A stretch of 64,000 nucleotides of DNA from Syngnathus acus (lineage: Eukaryota > Chordata > Actinopteri > Syngnathiformes > Syngnathidae), in NCBI RefSeq assembly GCF_901709675.1, contig NC_051098.1:13855918-13919917 (forward strand), given 5' to 3'. Below the pieces are notes generated by a model. That model saw only the letters and a list, made by a program, of their open reading frames with translations. It was not told the origin of the DNA and ran no database searches. A program made the position numbers and the translations under genes. Of this stretch, positions 1-16,379 are shown piece by piece; positions within the stretch are counted from its first letter, which is position 1; every line of letters begins with the position of its first letter.

Positions 1-62
1 TACTCTTCTACAATTGCAGGGGGGGTAAACACGTTGACTGATGTTGACTTCTCTTGTTGTAG

Positions 63-1027
63 AACACCGCTCCCGTCTCCCCTGACAACCGTCATCGTGC
101 TCACATCACTCCGGCCAAGAAGAAAGTCAACACGGCGGGACACATTGAAAAGTCAGTTGTGTAATGAAGCCGTGGGATACAATATGGCCGTCTTAAACCA
201 TTTTATCCTCTGAATATTTTTAGGTTCTTGTGTCGACTTCCGTCCAAGTCCAGCCCGTCAGAGTGCAGCTCGACCACCACTTTGATTTCTAACAAGGTCC
301 GTCACAAACATATGAACAACAATGTCTTTATTATGATTGTAACGTGATATTTTTTTTCTGGAGTTCTTGTTTGAAATCACCAAAGCCAAACAGACTACTT
401 GTTGACAAAAGATCATTGGTTGACATTTTCCAGGAGAATATTCGTCTCTCCCATGGGGAGCGTCTCCCTCAAGCGGACCTATACAGGACTCAGCAGGACC
501 AACCGGAACCCCCTTGTCCCGGCCCGGCCTCGCCGCTGGAGGCGCGACACTGCCGAATCTGTCACACTGACGCAGGAACGTCGAAGAGGAAGAGCTCTGA
601 ACCTGCCGACGAAGAGGAGGCAAAGCGAGCACGCCTCCATTTGCCCTCGTCATCTTCTTCGGCTCCGCCCCTAGAGGGCGCTTTGGTGTTACAAGCGGAA
701 CTGGAAGCCCAGCTGGAGCGGCGCCGTCAGCAGGAGGAGGCTGACCGGCAGATGGCACTGCTCCTGCAAGAGAAGCTCGACCAAGAGGAGAGGCAGCAGC
801 AAACTAACCGGAGAAAAGGCACAATAGACGCGTATCTGCTCAGACGCGTAGGCGGCGACACCCGCAGGAGAAACTCCAGGACTAGTATGACCTCCCCCTT
901 ATCACTGTCTACCTCCTCCTCCTCCTCGTCATCCTCTTCCTCCTCAGAAGTGTCCACCTCCTCCTCTCAAAATGATAGCAGCAGACAGTCCACCCTCACT
1001 GACATTTTTTCGGACCTGAGCAGCTGA
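63..1027 (+). CDS. rnf169: RNF168/RNF169-type E3 ubiquitin ligase, C-terminal part (5' end outside window)
   Basis: Three phase-compatible exons can be read: 63-151, 224-296 and 434-1027, the last ending at TGA. The RING domain would lie upstream of the window. The last exon has an acidic, Glu/Gln-rich helix (about 705-815) with the spacing of a ubiquitin-interacting MIU motif (ALLLQEKLDQEE), followed at once by a basic patch and GTIDAYLLR. That arrangement matches the MIU2 plus LR motif by which RNF168 and RNF169 read H2A ubiquitin marks at DNA breaks. A poly-Ser run near the end is low complexity. RNF169 is preferred over RNF168 because human RNF169 lies on 11q13, like the next genes here; the sequence alone does not separate them. 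AATAAA at 1346-1351 is the likely poly(A) signal. Confidence 0.65.
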
Positions 1028-1814
1028 AGCCCCTCAAAAGGAGACCCTCAACCGAGTCTGGGTCCTGTGTGGCCCTCACCCCACAATGGGATCTAAAAGC
1101 TGCTGAAAGAGACCAATTTGAGCCTTAATCAAGCCAACCCTCGTGTTTTTGCAGTGCGGCATTTGCAAGTTCACCTCTGAGCCATGTTTAAAAAGAAAAT
1201 ATTGTTTTGTCACCAATTTATGGCATTTACAGTGAACCCCAACATATTCAGTTTGGCACTTGCAAATATGCATTGCCACATTTTTGGGGAGGAACCTATC
1301 TAATGTTGACTGAAAAACGTATTTACTATTTTTGTGTTCAGACCAAATAAATACCCAATGTCACTTCATTATGTTTGCTTGTGACACCACTTCCTGGTTT
1401 GGACGCTGCTACAATAGATTTGTAATTAAAGAGTTGTTGAAAAGTCTTCGTTTTATTTATGCATTCATTTATTCAGTCATTCATTCATTCTGCGTGGTTT
1501 TTAACTAGACGACGCCAGGCCACGTTGTGTCACACTGGTCTCGCGAGATTTCAAGCATACGTATAAACGTCACACTTGTAGCAGCATCTAGTGGCAAACG
1601 TCGCACGTCGTCGACCCAGTTCGCCTTGGCGCTTTCTGGACCCAACAAGTTTGGTTTTATAAGTCCGGATATCTCACGCACAGCCCGGCTGGCTGATTAA
1701 GCTTCTCCGCGGGATAAATACATGAACGGGATTTGTGCTGTCCACGTAACCTAAGCTAAGGTTTAGCCACGAGAGCTTTTAGGTTGTTGACGTCTTCGTT
1801 TGTGCAAACGCGCC
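1028..1814. other. rnf169 3' UTR and clns1a promoter region
   Basis: This stretch has no coding exon that I can support. It holds the 3' UTR and poly(A) signal of the upstream gene, a short ATTC-like repeat near 1460-1490, and the compact promoter of clns1a. Confidence 0.7.
1539..1548. promoter_or_regulatory. TCTCGCGAGA palindrome, candidate core promoter element of clns1a
   Basis: The 10-bp palindrome TCTCGCGAGA lies 266 bp upstream of the clns1a start codon. This motif is a known core element of CpG-rich housekeeping promoters in vertebrates. Its role here is inferred from position and perfect match. Confidence 0.6.
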
Positions 1815-3662
1815 ATGGTTTTGCTAAAGAACCTCCGACCTCCTACCGAAGGAATTCGGCTGCAGCAGGCCGACACGGCGGCCGTCTTGGACGGACACAA
1901 GCTGGGTAACGGGACGCTCTATGTCGCCGAAACGTAAGTCGGCGGAGCATTCAGAATGCTATTGCTAATGCAATTCTTCACCAACTTGTTTCATCGTGTG
2001 TGTGTTTCAAAGTGATGATAAAATAATTGTATTGGTGTTCGAAACTATTTGTGTGTTTATTCTGATTTATATTGAAGACATAAATGTGAGCTTTAATCAC
2101 ACGCTAGCAGCCACCGGAACTTCCGGTAAAATCTAGCATCGGAAACTTTGTAAAATAAAAGCATATAAAAGTTTGAATTGAGACGGAACGCTTGAGAACC
2201 GCTTTACTTGGGTTGATATTAAAAATGCTTTTAGATGGCTGAGTCATAACATTTCGTTTGTTTTTTTTGGGAATATAAAGTAACTAAAACTTCAAAATAA
2301 ATAAGTCAGAAAATTGACCCAAAGACAAAATCTTAACAATTCAAATTGCGTTTTAATTTAACAAGACAAAACATGTGTTGGGTAAAATGTACACATTGCT
2401 CAACTGTTTGCAGGCGTTTGTCGTGGTTTGATGGTGCGGGGTTGGGGTTCAGTCTGGAGTACCCTACCATCGGCCTGCACGCCATCTCCAGAGACGTCAG
2501 CGCGTACCCCCAAGAACATCTCTACGTCATGGTCAACGGAAAACTCAGCGGTCAGCACTTCTACACAGTGTCGTTAACGCTCTGTGCATTCCTTCTGGCT
2601 TGTTATGCAAAAATAAGATAATTTATTTGTCAAAAATATGGAATAAATGCTAGTTGATAGAACTTGTATCGAGGATAAGGAATAAATGCTCAAGTGGCTT
2701 TCCATCTACTACCTTCCTACCAGAGGAGAATGAGGCCGAAATGGCAGAGAAGCCGGCAGAAGATGAGGATGACGGAGTGGGTAGTTCGGAAGATGAAGAT
2801 GATGGTGGAGATGATGAGGAAGGAGGTATCACGGAGATTCGATTTGTGCCCGATGACAAAGCAGTGTGTGAGTCCTGTTTTTCTTTTAAAAACGGCAATA
2901 TTAAAATTGCCACGATATGTCATGTCCTTGTGTCAACACACTTGTACCTGTGGGTCTCCAGTGGACTCGATGTTTGCGGCAATGTGCGAGTGTCAGGCGC
3001 TGCATCCTGACCCTGAAGATGAAGATTCTGACAATGACTTTGAAGGAGAAGAGTACGACGTGGAGGAGGCCGGTAAGGCATACACACGCAAGCATCCACG
3101 CTCATACACACACTAACTACCATGTCTTTCTTTATGTGTGTTTACAGAGGCCGGTAAGAGCATCCGTCACACTCTCTGAGCTTGAACCCGTTTTTAACAG
3201 TGTGTCTCAATCCTTGGATCAGAGCACGGCCACGCCGACATCCCGACGTTCTACACGTGTGACGAGGGTCTCTCTTCACTGACTCAGGAGGGCCAAGCCA
3301 CGCTTGAGAGGCTGGAGGGCATGTTGGCACAAAGCGTGGCACAGCGATACCACATGGGCGGTGTACGCACCGAGCAGGGAGACGGACGCTTTGAAGGTGG
3401 GACTCGAGTACCTTTGACTTTCCAGATGACATTGCCTCTGGAGTCACTCGTGGTTTGTTTTTACTGAACTGGTCCGTCAAGGTACTACTATTGAAGATGG
3501 TTTTTTTTTTTTTTACATGTGTGTAGATGGCATGGAGGTGGATGGAGACGCTGATGCAGAAGCAGGACAGTTTGAGGATGCAGATGTTGACCACTGGTCA
3601 GTCTCACACATGCACACACGCGTAGATAGAACTTGTACTAAATAGATTGTGCTGTGTGTAGA
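1815..3662 (+). CDS. clns1a: pICln, methylosome subunit / chloride nucleotide-sensitive channel 1A
   Basis: pICln chaperones Sm proteins in the cytosolic PRMT5 methylosome during snRNP assembly. The exons are 1815-1933, 2414-2550, 2724-2867, 2962-3072, 3223-3396, 3527-3596 and the single base 3662, giving 251 residues. All phases agree. The start is the ATG in CGCCATGG, giving MVLLKNLRPPTEGIRL. The PH-like fold is visible in RLSWFDGAGLGFSLEYPTI, followed by an acidic loop, the MFAAMCECQALHPDPEDED segment, the DIPTFYTCDEGL segment and an acidic tail ending ADVDH, all as in vertebrate pICln. The stop codon is split: exon 6 ends in TG and the last exon gives the A. AATAAA follows at 3841-3846. 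Confidence 0.95.
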
Positions 3663-4150
3663 TGGACCACGGGTGCATCGTGGCAGCTGCACTCCTTCAA
3701 GGCGTCCTGGGCACTTCCTGTTTGTCGCTGTCAGTCATCCTAACTTGTGTTGTTGCTAACCAAAATAGTTCATTCCTCCCCAAGTTACTTTTTGTATGTA
3801 AACAAATGTAACAATGAGGCATCGTTTGTAGTCAATTCTCAATAAAAGATTAAGTTTTCTAGAAATGTTTTTGTATTTTATTCACAAAATTTGTGCTGCA
3901 TTCATGGCTGCTGGGAAATCCAACCTTTGATCAATTTGAATAGTATTAGAATTGAGGAATAAATAGCTACCCAGAAAATATTAATAACAGTTAATATGTT
4001 GATAACATTGTACTTTTTTTAGTGGCCTCAAAAAGTTATGATTGGAACATAACAATGCTTCAGGAACTACTATGGACAAATCCTAAAAGCTCTTCACACT
4101 TGAGATAAGAAACTTGTCTTTTAGTTTGTGCTCATGTTGATGCAGCTTCA
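3663..4150. other. Convergent clns1a / aqp11 3' UTR interval with facing poly(A) signals
   Basis: The clns1a AATAAA lies at 3841-3846. A minus-strand AATAAA for aqp11 (read as TTTATT) lies at 3877-3882. The signals are close enough that cleaved transcripts of the two genes would overlap by a few tens of bases. Nothing else is recognisable here. Confidence 0.6.
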
Positions 4151-5139
4151 TCATTTCCTCTTGGTGACATGCTGAGGAGACGGCTGGCTGGATGTTGGGT
4201 CAAAAATCAACACGGATGCCAGCATGCCTGCAGGAACAAGTACAAGGTGAGGACGAGAAAGCAAGATTGTCTTCCGCATATTTCATGTGTCTCACCCATC
4301 AGGGGTCCCATCCAATAGACCATGCAGTATTCCGCCAACGAGTTTCCAATGCAGCCAAATTGAGTTGAGAAAGCCAATGCAGGATTGTACACTGCCCCAG
4401 TCATGCTACCACCTGCATGAACACACACACCAAACAGGACCAGGACAATGAGCTGTAAATTAATGGACATTAAGATCAACATACACCGGAACAAGCACAC
4501 TCCACACAGTAACTACACGATCACGTGTGTACTTCACATACCTGCGTACACAACAGACGTGATGACAGCGGCTACAACATGAACTCGGTACTTCTCTTGT
4601 ATCCTGCGGGTGTGAGCGTGCGCACTCTGGACGGCAAACGCGCACGCCATCTCTACGCACACGGCCTCCGGCAACGTCGCGCGAATGGCGCTCGCGCACT
4701 GGAAGTTTTTGAGCGCGTGGCGTGCGTGCATCCCGGACAGGCCCCGCCCCCAGAGCACCTGCACGATAGGGCGCGAGGCGGCGGCGGCCAAGAACTGGCA
4801 GACGATGCCCAGCAGCGCGCGCGCTCCCGACGTCCTGCCGCGGTACGCGTGCTCAAGCACGCCGATGGGGTTTCCAGTAGCACCGCGGAAAGTGAGCGCG
4901 TGCACCACGGCGGCCGCGTAAGTCAACGCCAGTGCGGCTCCGCCTCGGAGAGCACCCGTCTCGCCCAGGAGTCGAAGCTCATTTGTGCAGCAGCACAACT
5001 GGAAGGCGGACGCAAACTCCGCCGCGTACTCGCGCATGCTCGTTCTCGGGAGCAGGTGCCTGGAGATCCGGCGCGCGGCGTCGCTCAGGACGACGGCCGA
5101 CGCCATCACCGCCAGAGACACCGCGACGTCCGCGGACAT
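4151..5139 (-). CDS. aqp11: Aquaporin-11 (superaquaporin)
   Basis: AQP11 is an ER-membrane water and peroxide channel of the unorthodox aquaporin group. The three minus-strand exons are 5139-4542, 4412-4296 and 4227-4151, encoding 263 residues with matching phases. Several hydrophobic transmembrane segments are visible. The second pore box is canonical, NPA in AVYNPALAF, preceded by GGSMTG. The first box reads NPI in GATGNPIGVLE; AQP11 proteins usually have NPC there, so this is unusual. The C-terminus is basic and short. Exon 1 is very GC-rich (CpG-island-like), unlike the two others. In human, AQP11 also sits beside CLNS1A, which supports the call. Confidence 0.9.
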
Positions 5140-5384
5140 GCTGGGTGATCTGGCGGCTGGCCGTCACTGGTTTATTAGCGGGGCCTGCTGCTCCTCTATG
5201 CCAGGGAAGGGTGGGTGCAGCCCGGCACGAAGGAGCGTCAGTGTCGCAGGATCGGTCACATGGTGCGGAAGTGAGCAAGTCCTCCCTCGGCTCTTTGGGA
5301 TGTTAGTGGGGGGGCATACCCCTTTTTTTTGGCCTCTAGATGTCGCTACTGTTCAGTCTTCAAGGGATGAGGGATGAATAGATG

Positions 5385-5388
<4 letters not shown>

Positions 5389-5430
<42 letters not shown>
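5389..5430. repeat. (CAGA)n tetranucleotide microsatellite
   Basis: About ten perfect CAGA units stand in a row, in AT-rich intergenic DNA upstream of aqp11. Confidence 0.9.
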
Positions 5431-5836
5431 GTAAATATTGCTACAGACTTCGAATCTAATTAAATGGAGTCAGCAACCGAATAATTGTTTGTCCTTTGTG
5501 TAGCAAAACACTGACTGCTTCCAATTGGATTGTCAGTTTTTTTTTTTATCCGACAAAACAGAAAATAAATTAAAATGATCAACAAACAGTAACAAAACAT
5601 TAACTATAATATAACCGTAATATATAATTCATATGATTTTGGTTGTTAATGCGTGTCACGTGACCGCGTGGCATGAAATATTAAAATCACAGCAGGTGGA
5701 TGACAGCCAGGAAGGCGTTGCCAGTTCATGCGCATGCCGCCGACGTAATTCCCCATTGTCCCTGAACGCACCACCTGCGCTCCCCTCCTTGCGATCCTGT
5801 GGAAACCTCGTGGTGTTTAAGGAACGTCCTCAATAA

Positions 5837-6107
5837 CCAATCAGCAACGAGGAAGAGGACACAATGACCAGTAGCGTGGCCGCTCTGCCAAGAAGGAGGC
5901 GGGGATTTCATCGCCGGGGAGGCACCCCGGTGGCTAGCTAACAATAGGCCGGGAGAGGTTGCTCAGCTCGGCTTGGGGCAGCAGGACGAAGCAACACAGG
6001 TGGCGGAGTCACTTTAGGGGCGACTTCAGACGGCGTGGCACCGTCTTGGATCCATATTTCGTTCCTATTCAACTCCCTGCGGATTTTGACCAACCATCAG
6101 ACAAAAG
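5837..6107 (+). promoter_or_regulatory. Candidate pak1 promoter (CCAAT box) and noncoding first exon
   Basis: A GC-rich segment begins with a CCAAT box at 5837-5841 and ends in CAAAAG followed by the strong donor GTGAGC at 6108. No ATG opens a useful frame. It is the best candidate for the pak1 5' UTR exon, which would splice to the acceptor before 11768. The transcription start itself cannot be read from sequence. Confidence 0.5.
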
Positions 6108-6555
6108 GTGAGCTTCATTTCTCTACTTTTTCATTCAACTTGTGATCGATGTTCGAACGAGATGAGGTGTGGCGGAGCAGCAGCACAAGAAGGGTTAAGA
6201 ACACAAACTGAAACACAGCTTTTATCTTGCTTTCATAATGTTTTTTTTTAAAAATGCTTTTATTATTCTCATGGTTACAACTATTATTAAGCTGTGCTTG
6301 ATGTGGTCATATCGGCTTTTATGTCAGATTGGCTGTGGTCACTTTGTGTTCAATAAATTAATTAAAAGATGACAAAGTGCTCAGAGAACACACGCTGAAG
6401 TTTTAATAGGTGCTGCAGAGACCTCAGTAAGAAGAAGGCATTGTTGTCTTAAATCAGTGTAAATGCAATTGGGATCAGATCTGGATTCAACTTGGTTTTA
6501 TGTGGTGTTTTGACAGCTGGGTGGATACTACTACTACTACCAGTGAACCTCATGC

Positions 6556-6586
6556 GAATGAATGAATGAATGAATGAATGAATGAA
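6556..6586. repeat. (GAAT)n microsatellite
   Basis: About seven GAAT/AATG units in the presumed first intron of pak1. Confidence 0.85.
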
Positions 6587-7483
6587 GTATTGTAAGGATA
6601 GTTAGGTAGAAGGACTAATAAATGGGTGGAGACATTGCCATGGTGGGAAGAACACCAGGTTGGTGTCGATCATAGGAAGAAATTTCACACAAACAAGCAG
6701 ATAAATTAAGCTGCTCTTCCTTGGTGCAGGTAACAAGTTGGTGTTTTAATCTGAAGCGAGTCAGTGTGTGTCTGCGCTGATGGATGGCGATGAACGTTCC
6801 TAGATGGTCACGTGGCTCCAGTTTCCGCACGCCTCAGCATCTCGCACACAGTTGGCTCATTTGCATAATTGATCAATCAATGGATGACTTTATGAAGGAA
6901 TGAAAGAATACATCTGTGGTGACTTTTCTTCACTTCATGCATGGATGGAAACAAGTTTGCTATCGACTTGCCTTGTTTTTTGCAGTGGCAACAGTATGAC
7001 AAATTTTCTTCTACTGTGGTTTAGTGGCTAATGCCTGTTTTTGTTGGGCTGGGTGATTTGGCCTTAAAATAAAATCTCATAAAGGAATAGCTGGATTTTT
7101 GCTACCTGAAAGAATGTGACATCATGGTGAAGTGTGTTGATAAAAAGGATGGACGAGTGTGTTGCTCCTCAGCCTTTTGCAGCTCTTTCCAGCTCTTGTG
7201 TGTCTGACGTGTGCAGTGAAGCAGCGCTAACGTCGTCATCTATAAATACGCCATCACACAGGAAGTCTCTCCTGAGCTTGTCCCTGAAAAGAATTTAAAA
7301 CGACGTTTAGGACCGCCGGCAAAATTAAGAAGAAGAGTATTCTCGTGAGAATCTAGGTTAAGAGACTAGCAGTTGTCTTCTGCAGTCTTGATGTGCTTTG
7401 AAATGCTCGTACTGCCACCTAAAGGTTTGGAGTGGAATATGATTGACTCGGTCAGGTCTGTTAACCTCTTCGTTTGTCATTCG

Positions 7484-7833
7484 GCTAGTTAGTTGTCAGT
7501 TAGTTGGCCAGTAGTTTAGCCAGTCAATTACTTGGTCAAGCTGTTGCTCTGTATGTCAGTCACGAAGTTAGTCGGTTAGTTATATTAGTTAGTAACTTTG
7601 ACCCCTTAGCCGTTGGGCCACTTATTAGTCAGTTGATTTGGTAGTCGGTTAGCTGGTTTGTCAGTCACCCAGTTAATGAGTCAATTGGTTAGTTATTCAA
7701 CTAGTCTGTCAGTCAGTCGATTAAGTTTTTAAGTCATTTAAGCAGTTAGTTATTTGGTTTGTTTGTCAGTTAATTGACTAACTGTAAGTCAACCAGCTAG
7801 TTAGTCACCTGGTCAAGTTAGTTGGTTAGACCA
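7484..7833. repeat. Degenerate GTTAGT / GTCAGT simple-repeat tract
   Basis: About 350 bp are built almost only from words of the type GTTAGT, GTCAGT, GGTTAGT and CAGTCAGT with many substitutions. No clean period survives. It looks like an old, decayed tetranucleotide array. Confidence 0.6.
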
Positions 7834-8256
7834 ACGTGTATTTTTTTTTCTTGTTATTTTGACATCATCTTTAGCCACAGCTACAGTGACCCCCAAGTCC
7901 CCCCCTGCCCACATTCCAGCCAAAGGGGACGTTTGATTTGTTCGCACCTTGGTAGCAAACGACGCCGACGTGTCACACATTTTACGTGTCCTTCATGTGC
8001 ACTCAAACACACACACACACACACACACAAACACTTTTGCGTGTCTGTGATGCTTAGCATGCGGTACGATTAGCAAAAGCTTCAGAAAAGCCGACTGTCA
8101 CTGCGAGTTTGAATGTGTGCGAATGTGTATTTGACATAAGTGATCAAGACACTCAGACACACACAAACACACGCGTAGACGAAAAGTAGATTCACAGGTG
8201 GCGAAATGCAGCATTAGCCTGCTGTAATAAGAGCTTAGCTACATCTAAATCGCGAC

Positions 8257-8298
8257 TGTGTGTGTGTGTGTGTGTGTGTGTTTGTTTGTGTGTGTGTC
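8257..8298. repeat. (TG)n microsatellite
   Basis: TG dinucleotide run with one TTTG interruption. A shorter AC run lies nearby at about 8006-8028. Confidence 0.85.
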
Positions 8299-9637
8299 TG
8301 TATGTGCATGTTTATTGTATCGATGATGTGTGAACGTGTGCACAGCTGCCAGCATTTTGTTCACGTTTGTGTTTTTCTTTGAGTTGAAAGTGCGTCCCCA
8401 CACTGCTTACACTAACAACATGAGTGTGAACCTGCAGGGCTTCATTTACAAAACACAAGTTTGAACTTAGCCGCTGGTGAGTTTTTCAGTCAGTTACAAC
8501 TTTTTAGGTCAATGCTGGCTGTATCAAAGCAACATCTTTGATTTTTTGGGGGATTTTGTTTTACCTTGTGACAAGCTAGTTCCCTCCCATCATGCGTGGC
8601 CTCCATTATTGATGAGGTTGCCACGGCAACCACCCTGACAGCTGTGTGTGTAATAATGAATGTAAGGGAGTCTTTAAAAAGCTTAACAATGTCTTAAAAG
8701 GAAGGCGGGAGGGGGCGGGCAAGGTTCAGCTACACAGAAAAATATGTGAGAAAGGGAGAGCGGTCTCAATCGGCGCCACTTTCTCTTTTTTTCTTATCAT
8801 TCCAAAAGGCAGCGTCAATCTCCTCATAGCCTTTTGAGTCATCGTCCAAGAACCAGGAAGTCACCCGATGACTAAGTAAACACCAACGGGACATTTTGAA
8901 AGTTTCACTACACAAAGCAGAGGTCTATTAGCATGTCTTTGTTGTCGTTAGCCGCGAACTGGAGCATGAATGTGATTTTAGTGGAGTGTGACAGCGAGTC
9001 ACAATCCATCAGTATGTCGCCCCGGCTCTTCTATGTTGGCTTTAAAACCTCCACCCTGGCCAACACTTAACTGTTGCTAACCAATACTAACCTTTATTTT
9101 TAGCTGTAACTATTAGCTTTAAATTGTTAGTTTCGACTACCTTATACTGTATTTGTTGGTCCAGCTTGTTTTATTAGCTTGTAATTACAACCTCAATGTC
9201 ACCTTCTATTTTCTACTTGTTGGTGTAGCTTATTTTCCTGCCAGTGACTTCTACATTTGGCTACGCTTTCCATTTGCTTGTTTTTTTCCCCTCGCCACTA
9301 GCTTCTACTTATGGCCTTGATAGCAACTGTAGCATCTACTTGTTGCCATGATTGTTACTTTGTGTAAATTTTGTTCCTCATTTATTTCTAGTGTTGGTCA
9401 CTATAGCAACGACTAACTTTGTAACTTTTGGGCAATGCTTATAGTATGTTAGTAGGAAATATTCCCATGAAGTTGACATAGTATGTGTGTAATGTTTACT
9501 TAGTAAAAGATGCTGCTCTGGTTTGGGCGTGTCCATCACAGATTAACCCTGATATGAAACAGACGCAGTGCATTATTATTATGATGATGTCATACTTTTT
9601 TTCCAATTTTAACTGAGCACAACACACACATGCATAG

Positions 9638-9638
<1 letters not shown>

Positions 9639-9694
<56 letters not shown>
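9639..9694. repeat. (CA)n microsatellite, about 28 units
   Basis: Perfect CA run, one of the longest in the window. A GT run follows at 9803-9828. Confidence 0.95.
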
Positions 9695-9698
<4 letters not shown>

Positions 9699-10060
9699 AC
9701 CATCTGTCATGCACCCGTCTATATTGCATTTAAAAACCAGCTGTGACTACAGTGTGTGTGATATGTTAAGTGCCTGAGTTTGGTGTTAGGTGTGTTTATT
9801 TGCGTGTGTGTGTGTGTGTGTGTGTGTGCATTTTTTTGGTCCTTTTTATTTCCCATGATAGTTTTATTTTCAAGTCTTTACTCTTTCCTTGCTACTTTGT
9901 CATTGTCTAATTGATGACCGCATACACTCGCACATAGTTAGAGGTTGTGGTTGCCGTGGTGATGTTGTTGTTGTTGGGCGGGGCGTCATGCATCCTTGCA
10001 GGCAATGAGCTCTTCTTGGCTGTTACTCCGTGATGTGTCCTTCCAGGAAGTTATAAAAGT

Positions 10061-10069
10061 GCGTGTGTT

Positions 10070-10125
<56 letters not shown>

Positions 10126-10130
10126 TGTGC
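10061..10130. repeat. (GT)n microsatellite with TTTG interruptions
   Basis: GT run with three interruptions, in the presumed pak1 5' intron. Confidence 0.9.
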
Positions 10131-10875
10131 GGATGACCACATCACAGCTTACTGTCCACAGTGATGAAGACTTTGGTTTCTTGGACCATTTCACTTGTGA
10201 CTTCCCATTTCTTTTTCTTCTTATGCCATCTTTGGAACATTCCGTTTTTGAGGCTAGTTTGACTTAGCAACACAAAGTTTGGCACATCTATCATAAGTAG
10301 ATTCGATGTTAAGAGACCAAGATGCAGGAAGTCCGAAATTGAGAAGAACAAGCACAGCTTTGTAAGGATGAACAAGAAGGTGTGTTCTTTTGCAACACAA
10401 TACAAAATACACACGCACACGCAAACAGAAGCTAGCAGGGAGGTGCTGACGGGGTGTCTCATTTCAGACACTGCCGTCAGGTGCACACAGTATCATGTGG
10501 CGTTTGCTCCCCAAAAAACAAAATGACACTTGTGTGTGCCAGACAACAATCAAGTGACACACTAAATAAAACGTTTCCCGTTGAACTTTGCACCTACCTG
10601 AATCTTCATTTCAAAGTACAGTCGCAATAAAATCTTGGACATGTTGTGGAACCTCGCCAAGTGGCAAAGTTTGCAAGAGTGGAGAGCGCCGGTTGGTTAA
10701 CATGTCAGGATGAAGATCTGGATAGCAGATTTTTTCGCCCATGAAAGCTGCCTTCACTGTACGTATTATATTTGTGTGTGCAAAATGGCAACAGTCGGAA
10801 GAGGACTCACCTGTATCAAGTTACGTTCTATTGTGTGAGTTCCTCCAAAAGCTGAGACCATATACGCTAGCTTTA

Positions 10876-10906
<31 letters not shown>

Positions 10907-11776
10907 TCAAGACCAACAAAGATCGGGTCACTTCCTCACAAACGTTTGAACGGCTAACGGCCGTCAACAAAGCGCACTTTGTGGCCGGGTGTGACTGTCA
11001 GCGAGTCTTCCGATCGAGTTTCAGTGCATGTGAGTAAAGTTTCTTGGATTGATTGTTGTCTGGGTCACACAACTGTCATATTGTCTTTTGGAGGGGAAAT
11101 GCCACATGACAATGTTTGTATATGTATATATGTGTGTGTCACGTGACTCACCTCGCGACATCACAGAGTGACATCACACAAGGGTTGTGTAAAAAGATGT
11201 CCGAGGTGCTTGTGCGCTACACTTGCGGTTTGGTTCTCATGGTGCTCGTGTCTCGTTTCAGGTAAGATCTTTATCTTGCATTCTATTTATTTATTTGGAA
11301 GCAAACTTTTTTTTTTAATCTTTTAAATCTCAGGCCTTGTAGGGTTTTACTACAAAGTATAATTATTTTATTTCTTGAAATTGAAATGGCATCATTCATT
11401 TGAATCCCTTTTTGGGAAATTAAACATCTTTACATGATACATTTAATTAATCTGGTGTGAAACAAAAATAAGTTTAATTGTGTGGAATTAAATCCCCTTT
11501 TATGCTAATTGTATTATTCAATCTAGCAAGATGTGTGTATGCAGGCTAAGGTTGAATCCAGATCCGATCCAGATTGCACAGCAGTTTAAATGTGTGTGAA
11601 CGTCAAATGTTTCTCTTGTCATGTATTAATAATGAATTTGCCTTCATGGACAGTAAAGTGTGAAAATGAATTAATGAGACATGGAAAACGACTGTAGCAT
11701 AGTGTGAAAAATTATTTATTGATTCAGTCGAATCAATGTTTAACATCGGTGTGAAATCTTACCTCAGGAACAGAAA

Positions 11777-16379
<4,603 letters not shown>

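Larger units (their letters stand above)
5140..11776. other. aqp11 upstream region, pak1 promoter and long pak1 5' intron
   Basis: I see no coding exon. The interval holds the pak1 promoter and 5' UTR exon (about 5950-6107), many dinucleotide microsatellites, a CAGA array, a GAAT array and a degenerate GTTAGT-rich tract. A second possible 5' UTR exon ends at 11261 before GTAAGA; it contains an ATG whose frame overlaps the pak1 start, and its use is uncertain. Confidence 0.6.

Noticed and set aside
344-433. Extension of the last rnf169 exon upstream to a start codon at 344
   Set aside because: That part is T-rich intron ending in TTTTCCAG, and the exons at 63 and 224 join in phase to 434.
4525-5377. 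Long GC-rich frames on the plus strand opposite aqp11
   Set aside because: They are shadows of the GC-rich aqp11 exon; the minus strand carries the conserved NPA protein.
9496-9729. Cys-Val repeat peptides from CA/GT runs (also at 10073, 35674, 60629)
   Set aside because: They are translations of dinucleotide microsatellites.
11191-11261. Short secreted-peptide-like frame starting at an ATG near 11191
   Set aside because: It ends at a donor and would read out of frame into pak1. A 5' UTR exon with an upstream ATG is simpler; no peptide is supported.
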